A stretch of DNA of 40,444 bases from contig NZ_FOXD01000029.1 of the NCBI RefSeq assembly GCF_900115625.1, positions 1 to 40,444 of the forward strand, written 5' to 3'. This stretch comes from Salibacterium halotolerans (GTDB lineage Bacteria; Bacillota; Bacilli; Bacillales; Marinococcaceae). A model generated the notes under the pieces. The model saw only the letters and a list, made by a program, of their open reading frames with translations, searched no databases and was not told the origin of the DNA. Positions 32,523-40,444 of this stretch are shown here, piece by piece. Each line of letters opens with the position of its first letter. The first letter of the stretch is position 1. Made by a program: the position numbers and the translations under genes.

Positions 32523-33413
32523 TTAAAAGGATGAGAAAAAATCATGGAGAAAGTCGAAGAAAATCCGTTCCGTCGGCAGAAGCTCCCGTTCCTTCGGTGT
32601 GATCAGGCCAACGGTGCGCGTCACATCCGGGTTTCGGATTTTCTTTTTTACGGTGTAGCGCGGCGTTGTATCCACCAGGGTGACTTCCGGTATCAACGCT
32701 ATGCCAAGACCTGCGGATACAAGCCCTTTTAACGCATCCACATCATCCCCCTCAAAGGCCGTCTTCGGTTCAAATCCCTGCTTCCGGCACGCTTCAATCA
32801 CCAATTCGCGGAAATGCATCCCTTCCGGAAGCAGAATAAACGATTCTTCCCGGAGCTGATGCAGCGTGACATATGGTTCACCGGCAAGCGCGTGGTCCTG
32901 AGGAAGCAGCACTATCACATTTTCGGTGAACAACACGTGTCCGTATACGTGGTCGTGATCCTCGGGAATCGGGGCAAGCAGTCCCATATTGAATTCGCCG
33001 CTCATCACTTCTTCGATCACATCATAGTAAACATTCTGTTTCAAATGGAAATTTGCATCCGGATAGGTTTGGCGGAACGAGGAAATCGCGGTCGGAAGCG
33101 TATACGCCGCCATGCTGATCGGATACGTGATCCGGATGGTACCGCGGTGCGGATGCAGATACTCCTGCACTTCCTGGGTCGCGTTTTCCAGCATCTGAAG
33201 GGACTTTTTGGAGCTTTCCAGAAACACTCTTCCCACCGGTGTTAAACGCACCCGTCTGCCCTGCCGGACAAACAAATCAACGCCAAGTTCCGCCTCGAGA
33301 TTACCGATCTGGCGGCTCACCGCAGACTGCGCGACATGCAGTTCCTCAGCAGCTTCTGTAATGTGTTCCCGTTTGGCTACTTCCATAAAATATTTCAACT
33401 GTCGTATTTCCAC
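32523..33413 (-). CDS. gltC: LysR-family regulator, GltC-like
   Basis: A 296-residue LysR regulator. The N-terminal winged HTH (VEIRQLKYFMEVAKREHITEAAEELHVAQSAVSRQI-type sequence) is close to GltC of B. subtilis, which activates glutamate synthase genes and senses glutamate dehydrogenase activity; the effector domain covers about 90-296. GTG 33413 is chosen because GGAG lies eight bases before it and GltC proteins start M(E/V)(L/I)RQL; the frame opens six codons earlier. Here no gltAB is nearby, but two glutamate dehydrogenase genes follow, so it may control one or both. Confidence 0.85.
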   Translation of the reverse strand: MEIRQLKYFMEVAKREHITEAAEELHVAQSAVSRQIGNLEAELGVDLFVRQGRRVRLTPVGRVFLESSKKSLQMLENATQEVQEYLHPHRGTIRITYPISMAAYTLPTAISSFRQTYPDANFHLKQNVYYDVIEEVMSGEFNMGLLAPIPEDHDHVYGHVLFTENVIVLLPQDHALAGEPYVTLHQLREESFILLPEGMHFRELVIEACRKQGFEPKTAFEGDDVDALKGLVSAGLGIALIPEVTLVDTTPRYTVKKKIRNPDVTRTVGLITPKERELLPTERIFFDFLHDFFSSF

Positions 33414-33558
33414 GTTGGACTCTCCGTTCATCGCATTTTGATATAGGTTCTATCTTTTATTTATATTGATTAGAACAATCCTGCTCTTTTACAATACACC
33501 TGAATCGTTTCCTTTACAATGATTCAACATAGTACTGTCTGGGAAAGGAGAAATTCTT

Positions 33559-33726
33559 GTGAACAAAGCATCCTGGAAATTATGGCAGAAACAGGTCATA
33601 CGAGAAGATTACACGAAACCGGAGATGTCGGAGTCCCTCCGCAGAAAACGGATAGAACAGGTAAACCGGAAATACGGGGCGAACCATGTGCGTCCTGTGG
33701 CTCAACCTGCATCTGACAACCAGTAA
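33559..33726 (+). CDS. 55-residue basic protein, function unknown
   Basis: A small gene from GTG 33559, behind AAAGGAG, to TAA 33724-33726. The product MNKASWKLWQKQVIREDYTK... is basic, without membrane segment, rich in Lys/Arg/Gln (SLRRKRIEQVNRKYG) and probably helical. It is divergent from gltC and precedes gdhA on the same strand; the 190-base gap to gdhA contains the 12-bp palindrome AGCCGGCCGGCT (33741-33752). I recognise no family. The good ribosome site and coherent codon use support it. Confidence 0.6.
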   Translation: MNKASWKLWQKQVIREDYTKPEMSESLRRKRIEQVNRKYGANHVRPVAQPASDNQ

Positions 33727-33853
33727 CCCTCCCCCCTCTAAGCCGGCCGGCTGTCTATTACATAAATACCCCATTTCCTTTATTTCATCCTTATCTCAAA
33801 AAAGCATGAAACCAATCTCTACTTCGTATTGTTTTGATTGAGCTATTACGTAT

Positions 33854-35310
<1,457 letters not shown>

Positions 35311-35329
35311 TTTTTCAAGATCATATAAA

Positions 35330-35368
35330 AAAGCCGGATGTCTTTTTAATAGACATCCGGCTTTTTTA
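35330..35368 (+). terminator. Terminator of gdhA paralog 1
   Basis: Perfect arms AGCCGGATGTC and GACATCCGGCT around TTTTTAATA, followed by TTTTT. Confidence 0.9.
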
Positions 35369-35394
35369 CATATGCCGGGAACAGACGGTTTATT

Positions 35395-35785
35395 CGCTCT
35401 ATGTTACGTCTGCCCGTTCATTTTTCCGCTATACGTAACATTGAATCGTTCATGATGACGTTTACGGGAGTACGGAACCCTCTAAAGTGCTTTGGGAATC
35501 TTTCCTGACGACGTTTAGGGGGACGCTGGATCCTCTAAAGTGTCTCATGAGCCATTCCTAACGACGTTTTAACTGCTGCGTGCTTCCCTAAAGTGCTTTA
35601 TGGACTATTCCTCGCACTGTTCACGCAGCGACACGAGCCCCGGGTTACGTTTAGCCCTTCATTTCCGGGCTGAACGTAACCCGGATTCGTTCATGATGAC
35701 ATTTATGGAAGTGTGGAACCCTCTAAAGTGCTTCATAAGCCATTCTTGACGACGTTTGTCCGCTTCCACGCATCCTAAACGCAAC
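35395..35785. repeat. Family B array 3: two capped blocks, four units
   Basis: Block a: hairpin ATGTTACGT/ACGTAACAT (35401-35409, 35433-35441), then units at 35482, 35535 and 35588, exactly 53 bases apart. Block b: an 18-bp stem CCGGGTTACGTTTAGCCC / GGGCTGAACGTAACCCGG (35640-35657, 35667-35684) with a single wobble pair, then one unit at 35723, ending CCTAAACGCAAC. It is the largest array in the window and again lies between convergent genes. Confidence 0.86.
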
Positions 35786-35800
35786 AAACACCCTCATTCT

Positions 35801-36565
35801 CTACCTGCCTCCGTACATCCGCTCCGCATTCTTCTGAGTCCGCGCTGCCAGATCTGCTTTCTTTTCCCCCGTTATACCGGCAAGCGTCGTGATTACATCA
35901 CGGAGCAGCTCCGGGGTGGTTTCGATTCCGGCGAACGGTCCCTGGAACGGCCACGGTCCGTCAGTTTCGATAAGCAGCTGGTCGGGCGGCACCGCAGCTG
36001 CGAGCCGCTGGTCCCGCTCCCGGTAACAGACTTCGGGTGTGACCGACACCATGTACCCTGCCTTCGTGATTCGTGCCGCTACGTCCTCCGGTGCTTTCAG
36101 CCAGTGAAAGTGGGCGGGGACAGCCGGCGCTTCCCGGCGCAGAATGTCAAATGCCAGCTCAGCTTTGTCATGCACCGCGTGCAGCGCAGCCGGCAGCTTC
36201 AAATCCCGCGCCAAGAGCAGGCACTCCGCAAGAAATTCCTGATAGGCTTCGAGCGGCGACGGGAGATGCCCGAGTTCATAATGAGGCAGTCCGATTTCAC
36301 CGATGCAGGCGATATGCTCCCGCTCGAGCTTCACGAGATGCTTCCACTCTTCCCGCTCCGACGTCTCAGGAAGCGGCTGTTCCGGGTGGAATCCGCACCC
36401 CGCCCTGACAACATCAGGATGACGCTCCTTGATTTCAAGCGTCCTGTACGACGAGGCGAGGTCGTTGGATACCGCGGTCACCTGCTCCACCCCGGCTTCG
36501 TGCCATCGTTTTATCCGTTCATCCAGGTTATCATACTGTTCCAAATGAATATGCGCATCAAACAC
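35801..36565 (-). CDS. TatD-family metal-dependent hydrolase
   Basis: A 254-residue TIM-barrel hydrolase starting at GTG 36565 (VFDAHIHLEQYDN); GGGAGG lies eight bases before it, and the open frame upstream has no family resemblance. Metal ligands are the H-x-H in FDAHIHL, E of CIGEIGLPHYE, HAVHDK, HFHWLK and the aspartate of IETDGPWP. Family members act as DNases or amidohydrolases; the role here is unknown. It lies between the two gdh paralogs, on the opposite strand, and its promoter region is shared with the second gdh. Confidence 0.87.
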   Translation of the reverse strand: MFDAHIHLEQYDNLDERIKRWHEAGVEQVTAVSNDLASSYRTLEIKERHPDVVRAGCGFHPEQPLPETSEREEWKHLVKLEREHIACIGEIGLPHYELGHLPSPLEAYQEFLAECLLLARDLKLPAALHAVHDKAELAFDILRREAPAVPAHFHWLKAPEDVAARITKAGYMVSVTPEVCYRERDQRLAAAVPPDQLLIETDGPWPFQGPFAGIETTPELLRDVITTLAGITGEKKADLAARTQKNAERMYGGR

Positions 36566-36708
36566 GGCTCCCGCCTCCCGTTTCTTTTTATACTCAGTAT
36601 TCCCTCTGCTGTCTGCGGCAAACCTTTCCCCGCTGTGTTTTTCACCAAGGCAGAAAGGGTATACTTCTTCCGGCAGCACAACTTTCAATAGAAAGGCTGG
36701 AATCCATC

Positions 36709-38088
36709 ATGACAACCACCCATAGAGAAAAAAACGAACAGACCGAAGCCGGCGCCTACATAGACCGCGTGTATCAGCAGGTGGTCGAGCGCAACCCGGG
36801 AGAGGATGAATTCCACCAGGCCGTGCGGGAGATTTTTAATGCACTGGAACCTGTGTTTGAAGCTTATCCGGCGTACAGGAAGGAAAATATTCTCGAGCGG
36901 ATGGTGGAACCGGAGCGGATGATCACCTTCCGTGTCCCGCGGGTCGACGATGAGGGGGCCGTGCACATCAACCGCGGGTTCCGCGTGCAGTTCAACAGCG
37001 CCCTCGGGCCGTACAAAGGCGGCACACGCTTTTATCCATCGGTTAACGCCGGAACGATTAAATTTCTCGGATTCGAACGGATTTTGAAAAATGCCCTGAC
37101 GGAGCAGCCGATCGGCGGAGCGAAAGGCGGCGCTGATTTCAATCCGAAAGGACGGTCCGACCGCGAAATCATGCGGTTCTGCCAGAGTTTCATGAATGAA
37201 CTGCACCGCCATATCGGGCCGGATACCGACATTCCGGCCGGTGACATCGGTGTTGGTCCGAAAGAAATCGGCTATATGTTCGGGGAGTACAAAAAACTGC
37301 GCGGCCGCTTTGAATCGGGCGCTTTCACGGGTAAAGCGATCGAACACGGCGGTATTCTCGGCCGCTCGGAAGCTACCGGCTACGGTGCCGTTTATTTTAT
37401 GAAAGAGATGCTGAAAGATCACGGGCAGTCGTTCGAGAATCAAACCGTTGTCGTGTCGGGTGCGGGTAACGTTTCGATCCACGCGATGGAAAAAACGGCT
37501 GAACTCGGCGCGCACGTCGTGGCGTGCAGTGACTCGTGCGGGTACATTTACGACAAAGACGGCATAAATATCGAAACAGTGCGGGATGTGAAACAGAGAC
37601 AGGGGAATAGCTTGTCCGCCTACACCTCCTATCATCCGGACGCCGAGCATCACGACAATCCGACGGCGATCTGGCAGACAGCCTGCGACATCGCCCTGCC
37701 CTGCGCGACACAGAATGAAATTGACGAAGAAGCAGCGAAGACGCTGACGGCGAACAACGTCAAAGCGGTCGGGGAAGGCGCGAATATGCCGTCCACCGTG
37801 CAGGCGATCCGCACGTTCCAGGAGGCCGGCGTTCTGTTTGCCCCGGCCAAAGCCGTCAACGCAGGCGGCGTCGCTGTGTCCGCTCTCGAAATGGCCCAGA
37901 ACAGCAGCCGCCTGGCATGGTCCTTCCAGGAGGTCGACGATAAATTACAGGACATCATGAAAACCATCTACCAGAACAGCACTCAGGCCGCCCAGTCCTA
38001 CGGCCGTTCCGGCGACCTGGCCTCCGGCGCCAACATCGCCGGCTTCGTCCAAACAGCCGACGCCATGATCAAGCAGGGGATTGTATAA
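36709..38088 (+). CDS. Glutamate dehydrogenase (paralog 2)
   Basis: A 459-residue GdhA-type enzyme, very similar over its whole length to paralog 1 (same blocks: GPYKGGTRFYPSVN, PIGGAKGGADFNPKGRSD, VSGAGNVSIHAMEK, CATQNEIDEEA). Differences cluster at the N-terminus and in exposed loops such as residues 295-325. ATG 36709 follows AAAGGCTGGA. It is more GC-rich in third codon positions than paralog 1. The pair looks like an older tandem duplication with the TatD gene between, possibly one copy for assimilation and one for catabolism or another cofactor. Confidence 0.92.
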   Translation: MTTTHREKNEQTEAGAYIDRVYQQVVERNPGEDEFHQAVREIFNALEPVFEAYPAYRKENILERMVEPERMITFRVPRVDDEGAVHINRGFRVQFNSALGPYKGGTRFYPSVNAGTIKFLGFERILKNALTEQPIGGAKGGADFNPKGRSDREIMRFCQSFMNELHRHIGPDTDIPAGDIGVGPKEIGYMFGEYKKLRGRFESGAFTGKAIEHGGILGRSEATGYGAVYFMKEMLKDHGQSFENQTVVVSGAGNVSIHAMEKTAELGAHVVACSDSCGYIYDKDGINIETVRDVKQRQGNSLSAYTSYHPDAEHHDNPTAIWQTACDIALPCATQNEIDEEAAKTLTANNVKAVGEGANMPSTVQAIRTFQEAGVLFAPAKAVNAGGVAVSALEMAQNSSRLAWSFQEVDDKLQDIMKTIYQNSTQAAQSYGRSGDLASGANIAGFVQTADAMIKQGIV

Positions 38089-38095
38089 TTGGTAT

Positions 38096-38127
38096 GAAAA
38101 AACGGAGCCCGGTCTCCGTTTTTTTAT
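38096..38127 (+). terminator. Terminator of gdh paralog 2
   Basis: AAAACGGAG and CTCCGTTTT arms around CCCGGT, followed by TTT. Confidence 0.85.
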
Positions 38128-38139
38128 GTAGGCAGCTTA

Positions 38140-38241
38140 GGCCCGCGGTGCGTATTTTTTATCATTCGGCATGTATTGCTGCTGGTTTGGCATGTATTCG
38201 ACACTACTCCGCCTGTATATAGCATTATTTGGCTGGTATCA
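38140..38241. repeat. Family C copy 1: ~100-bp repeat of 21-bp subunits
   Basis: Aligns without gaps to 38563-38664. Inside, GCATGTA-like motifs occur at 38169, 38190, 38211 (GCCTGTA) and 38232 (GCTGGTA), exactly 21 bases apart, with a weaker one at 38148. It lies between the convergent ends of gdh paralog 2 and the small membrane-protein gene. Confidence 0.82.
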
Positions 38242-38257
38242 CGTGCTGTGTCCGGTC

Positions 38258-38527
38258 CTATTTGACTCTGAACGTCATAGACAGGTACACCTGCCAGATG
38301 ACGACAGCCATAAACAGAACCGGGTACAGCAGAGGCTGCGGCCCCAGAAAGAAAACAATAATATGCGGCACGTTAAACATCGCAGACAACCCCATGATGA
38401 CAGAACTTCGTTTCACCCACGCAATGATGAATAGAATCAATGCAACAGACAGCAGGACCCAGAGATAAATGACAAAATAGTTATAGAAAAATAGATCGAC
38501 CGGTCCGCCCGGTTCCACCTCCAGCAT
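38258..38527 (-). CDS. Small membrane protein flanked by family C repeats
   Basis: An 89-residue protein with three hydrophobic segments: about 12-36 (LFFYNYFVIYLWVLLSVALILFIIAW), 43-60 (IMGLSAMFNVPHIIVFFLG) and 65-82 (LLYPVLFMAVVIWQVYLS). ATG 38527 follows AGGAGG. I recognise no family. A copy of the family C repeat lies immediately after its stop and another 36 bases before its start, in the same orientation, so the gene sits in a cassette of about 525 bases bounded by direct repeats. Confidence 0.65.
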   Translation of the reverse strand: MLEVEPGGPVDLFFYNYFVIYLWVLLSVALILFIIAWVKRSSVIMGLSAMFNVPHIIVFFLGPQPLLYPVLFMAVVIWQVYLSMTFRVK

Positions 38528-38562
38528 AAAAAGACCTCCTGATATATTGGCGAAGTGCTGCC

Positions 38563-38664
38563 GGCCCGCGGTGCGTATTTTCTATCATTCGGCATGTAAG
38601 TCTGCGCGTTTGGCATGTATTCGACACTACTCCGCCTGTATGCAGCACCAATTGGCTTGTAACG
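38563..38664. repeat. Family C copy 2: ~100-bp repeat of 21-bp subunits
   Basis: Direct copy of 38140-38241, with the longest identical run around GTTTGGCATGTATTCGACAC and on to the GCCTGTAT motif. It occupies the upstream region of the small membrane-protein gene, where its promoter must lie. Read on the minus strand in one frame it would give heptads of the form YMPNxxx, but no start or ribosome site supports translation. Confidence 0.82.
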
Positions 38665-38731
38665 CGCCCCCGGAACCGTCGGGACGATTCGAAACAACGA
38701 CAATATAGTTCTGCCAAATGGTTTTACATCG

Positions 38732-39052
38732 TTAAATCAGGATTTTTTCATAGAAAAGCTTCCCCTCTTGATCAACATGCTTCTGAAGCGCCTCTTCGGT
38801 AATCATCTCGTAATGAAGGACATCGACAAAGTAAGGAATCGGAATCTCTTCATTCAGCACCGTGCTTAACCGCGCTCTTACCGCTTCCGTCACCGCGTCA
38901 CCCGTTACAGCCAAATCAATATCCGATCCTTTCTTATGAAACCCGAGCGCCCGGCTTCCGAAAATATACACCGTTTCTATTTCCGGAAACTTCTGCAGCG
39001 TCTGCTGAATCAAAGTATAACTTTTGTCTGTTATGCCGAATGAATTATTCAT
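38732..39052 (-). CDS. mntA: MNT-family nucleotidyltransferase, antitoxin of a HEPN/MNT pair
   Basis: A 106-residue minimal nucleotidyltransferase (HI0073/MntA type). The active site is GSRALG (G32-S33) followed by S-D44-I-D46-L. In characterised HEPN/MNT modules this enzyme adds AMP to a tyrosine next to the HEPN active site and thereby silences the toxin. Its start overlaps the end of the HEPN gene by 8 bases, and the order toxin then antitoxin is the usual one. Length is normal for the family. Confidence 0.85.
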   Translation of the reverse strand: MNNSFGITDKSYTLIQQTLQKFPEIETVYIFGSRALGFHKKGSDIDLAVTGDAVTEAVRARLSTVLNEEIPIPYFVDVLHYEMITEEALQKHVDQEGKLFYEKILI

Positions 39053-39452
39053 CGTATTTCTCCTTCAAGATTTGAAATGTTTGAGTCATGGCAGGGGAAA
39101 AATCGTGTTTGATTTTTTCTACCGCTAAATAAAATCGTTCTTCATTATACGTATGTGCCAGAATATTTCTGCTTTCCAGCATCTCCAACCAGATCTCACC
39201 GTTATCTATCAGGTCATGTTGATAAGCCGTTTTCAGCACTTCTCTGGGAAATGTAACGTCTATCCCTTGGGATTCCAAATAGTCCTTCAGTGTTTTCCAG
39301 GCTAATTCAAAGGTATACTCAAACCGCTGAATCATCCCTTCTTTTTCCAGAGTGCTTAACACAGGATACTGTTCTACCGCTTCCATCAGCGTGCGGTATG
39401 CCTTGTTGAAGTTCTCAAAACGCTGACGCCATCTTACGCCCTCCCCTCTCAT
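39045..39452 (-). CDS. hepT: HEPN-domain protein (HI0074 type), toxin of a HEPN/MNT pair
   Basis: A 135-residue all-helical HEPN protein of the nucleotidyltransferase substrate-binding (HI0074) group. R95-x4-H100-x-Y102 (RNILAHTY) matches the RX4HXY motif of HepT ribonuclease toxins; Y102 is at the position modified by the partner MNT enzyme in studied systems. Other family stretches are QRFEYTFELAWKTLKDYLESQG and PREVLKTAYQ. ATG 39452 follows AAGGAG at eight bases. A TATAAT -10 lies about 40 bases upstream, so toxin and antitoxin form one operon. Confidence 0.86.
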   Translation of the reverse strand: MRGEGVRWRQRFENFNKAYRTLMEAVEQYPVLSTLEKEGMIQRFEYTFELAWKTLKDYLESQGIDVTFPREVLKTAYQHDLIDNGEIWLEMLESRNILAHTYNEERFYLAVEKIKHDFSPAMTQTFQILKEKYDE

Positions 39453-39486
39453 TCATCATTCTCCTTCAGGAATGTCTTTTCCTTTT

Positions 39487-39492
39487 ATTATA
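39487..39492 (-). promoter_or_regulatory. -10 box of the HEPN/MNT operon
   Basis: TATAAT on the minus strand, about 35 bases before the hepT start. No good -35 is seen at 17 bases. Confidence 0.45.
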
Positions 39493-39559
39493 GACGAACG
39501 GCCGCAAAGAAAAAACGTGTCCATCCCTTAACATGACAGTTTAGAACATTTCATGCCGC

Positions 39560-40051
39560 CTACCACCTGGAGTGCTCCATAGCATAACAGCGCCGATTTC
39601 GGGGCTCGGCTTCCTGTTTTGGCAGAGGGGCAGGTTCCGGCAGCAATACGTGCAGCATAAACATGAATGGCACGGAGAAAAAAGCATGCCGGAACGCATG
39701 GATCGTTTTAGAAGCGCTACTCGAACCAACGGGAGCCTGATAGTCTATCCATACTAATGGAAGCATGACGGCAGTAGTGAATAAATCACCTTGAAACAGC
39801 TTAGTCTTTGGAATAGTAAAAGAATAAAAAGCCACAGGAAAAATCCATATCACATAAGCATATATAACACCTGGAGGGAGTATCATTCCCCCGTCATATG
39901 CACCACCGTATCGGGATTCGTAAAAGTTTTGTAACGTTGGCAGGGTATTGTCTATTACCACTTGAAAAATAAATCCGAGAAATACAATCCCTGCAATACG
40001 AACCGTCATCGAATCCGGGTATACTACAGGTTTCAGGCTGCTTTGTTTCAT
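39560..40051 (-). CDS. Membrane protein of unknown function
   Basis: A 163-residue protein starting MKQSSLKPVVYP at ATG 40051 behind AGGGAGG. Four hydrophobic segments can be drawn: about 18-34 (IAGIVFLGFIFQVVI), 57-77 (LPPGVIYAYVIWIFPVAFYSF), 88-104 and 122-137 (AFFSVPFMFMLHVLL), followed by a proline-rich, charged tail. I recognise no family. It is a separate unit upstream of the HEPN/MNT genes on the same strand. Confidence 0.62.
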   Translation of the reverse strand: MKQSSLKPVVYPDSMTVRIAGIVFLGFIFQVVIDNTLPTLQNFYESRYGGAYDGGMILPPGVIYAYVIWIFPVAFYSFTIPKTKLFQGDLFTTAVMLPLVWIDYQAPVGSSSASKTIHAFRHAFFSVPFMFMLHVLLPEPAPLPKQEAEPRNRRCYAMEHSRW

Positions 40052-40162
40052 GTTTTACCTCCCTCTTTGTAATTAATTATTCTCCCACATGCTCTTGTTT
40101 TCTCCGTATTTCTATCCTATCAATGATCACCAGATAGGTGCGTTCCCACCTCACGGAAACAT

Positions 40163-40184
40163 AAATTGTTATCTATAACAATTT
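40163..40184. promoter_or_regulatory. Perfect 22-bp palindrome, operator-like
   Basis: AAATTGTTAT, CT, ATAACAATTT: ten perfect pairs with a two-base centre. No T-run follows, so it is not a terminator. It lies 112 bases before the start of the gene at 39560-40051. Such symmetry is typical of TetR-, MarR- or GntR-type operators; no such regulator gene is in the window. Confidence 0.55.
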
Positions 40185-40444
40185 GATCCAGTACAGAATC
40201 CTTCCATCTGTCCAGACAGGAATTTGTTGGTAAATTAGTGTATGACCGTGCTCTTGGAAATCACCCACATCGCACATGGTCGCTAACCCTCCCATATATC
40301 ACTGGCTGAAGGTCCATACATTCCTTCGTCCGGCGTATCCATGTGGTGGGGGGGGCGGCTAAGCTCCCTAGCTGGGTCTGGGCCCGAATGGAAAAAATGA
40401 ACGCCGCCTCGGCACTATTGGTGTTTGTTCTATAGGCACAGAAG
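40185..40444. other. Window end without recognisable genes
   Basis: Nothing coding is supported here. There is a run of eight G near 40350 and an uneven composition. A 14-codon ORF at 40243 (MTVLLEITHIAHGR) has no ribosome site. Confidence 0.5.

Noticed and set aside
38437-38703. 88-codon minus-strand frame with YMPNxxx heptads across family C copy 2
   Set aside because: No ribosome site. Copy 1 shows the same heptads without an initiating frame. The pattern follows from a 21-base DNA period.
40243-40287. 14-codon ORF MTVLLEITHIAHGR near the window end
   Set aside because: It recalls the first residues of an ABC ATPase, but there is no ribosome site and the frame closes at once.

Overview
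The window looks like chromosomal DNA from a moderately GC-rich, probably salt- or alkali-tolerant member of the Bacillaceae. Ribosome binding sites are strong (AAGGAGG-like), GTG/TTG starts occur, CcpA (cre) and TnrA/GlnR-type boxes are recognisable, and many genes resemble Bacillus families (TcyP, GltC, MtlR-like PRD regulators). No rRNA, tRNA, phage or insertion sequence was recognised. The last ~390 bases hold no gene I can support.

Layout. 1-0.9 kb: 5' end of an aminotransferase gene, a half-length LysE-type exporter and a 59-residue membrane peptide. 0.9-7.5 kb: a minus-strand operon for a polyol (PRD regulator, galactitol-family PTS IIA/IIB/IIC, two zinc dehydrogenases, and a 54-residue ORF joined to both neighbours by ATGA overlaps), with a cre site in front. 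7.6-8.6 kb: a Gfo/Idh/MocA oxidoreductase. 8.9-15.9 kb: a guanidine-degradation operon under a guanidine-I (ykkC) riboswitch: two carboxyguanidine-deiminase-type proteins, a urea-carboxylase-like guanidine carboxylase and allophanate hydrolase. A divergent APC permease shares the control region, which holds a perfect TGTNAN7TNACA nitrogen box. 17.6-28.4 kb: a sugar locus with a secreted two-CBM glycosidase, a GH127 beta-L-arabinofuranosidase, an ABC importer lacking its ATPase and an AraC regulator; a 40-bp element is shared by the two glycosidase promoters. Embedded in it are a phosphodiesterase, a PfpI protein and an AT-rich lipoprotein. 28.5-32.2 kb: a MetE-like protein, a membrane protein and the cystine importer TcyP. 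32.5-38.1 kb: a GltC-like regulator, two glutamate dehydrogenase paralogs and a TatD-family hydrolase. 38.1-40.1 kb: small membrane proteins and a HEPN/MNT toxin-antitoxin pair.

The least explained material is intergenic. Three unrelated repeat families are present. One has hairpin units of 41 bp (one of 51). One has 53-bp units, occurs in three places, always between convergent gene ends, and is capped by hairpins whose stems covary. One is a ~100-bp repeat of 21-bp subunits placed on both sides of a small membrane-protein gene. I consider the 53-bp family and the shared 40-bp operator the best candidates for undescribed elements.
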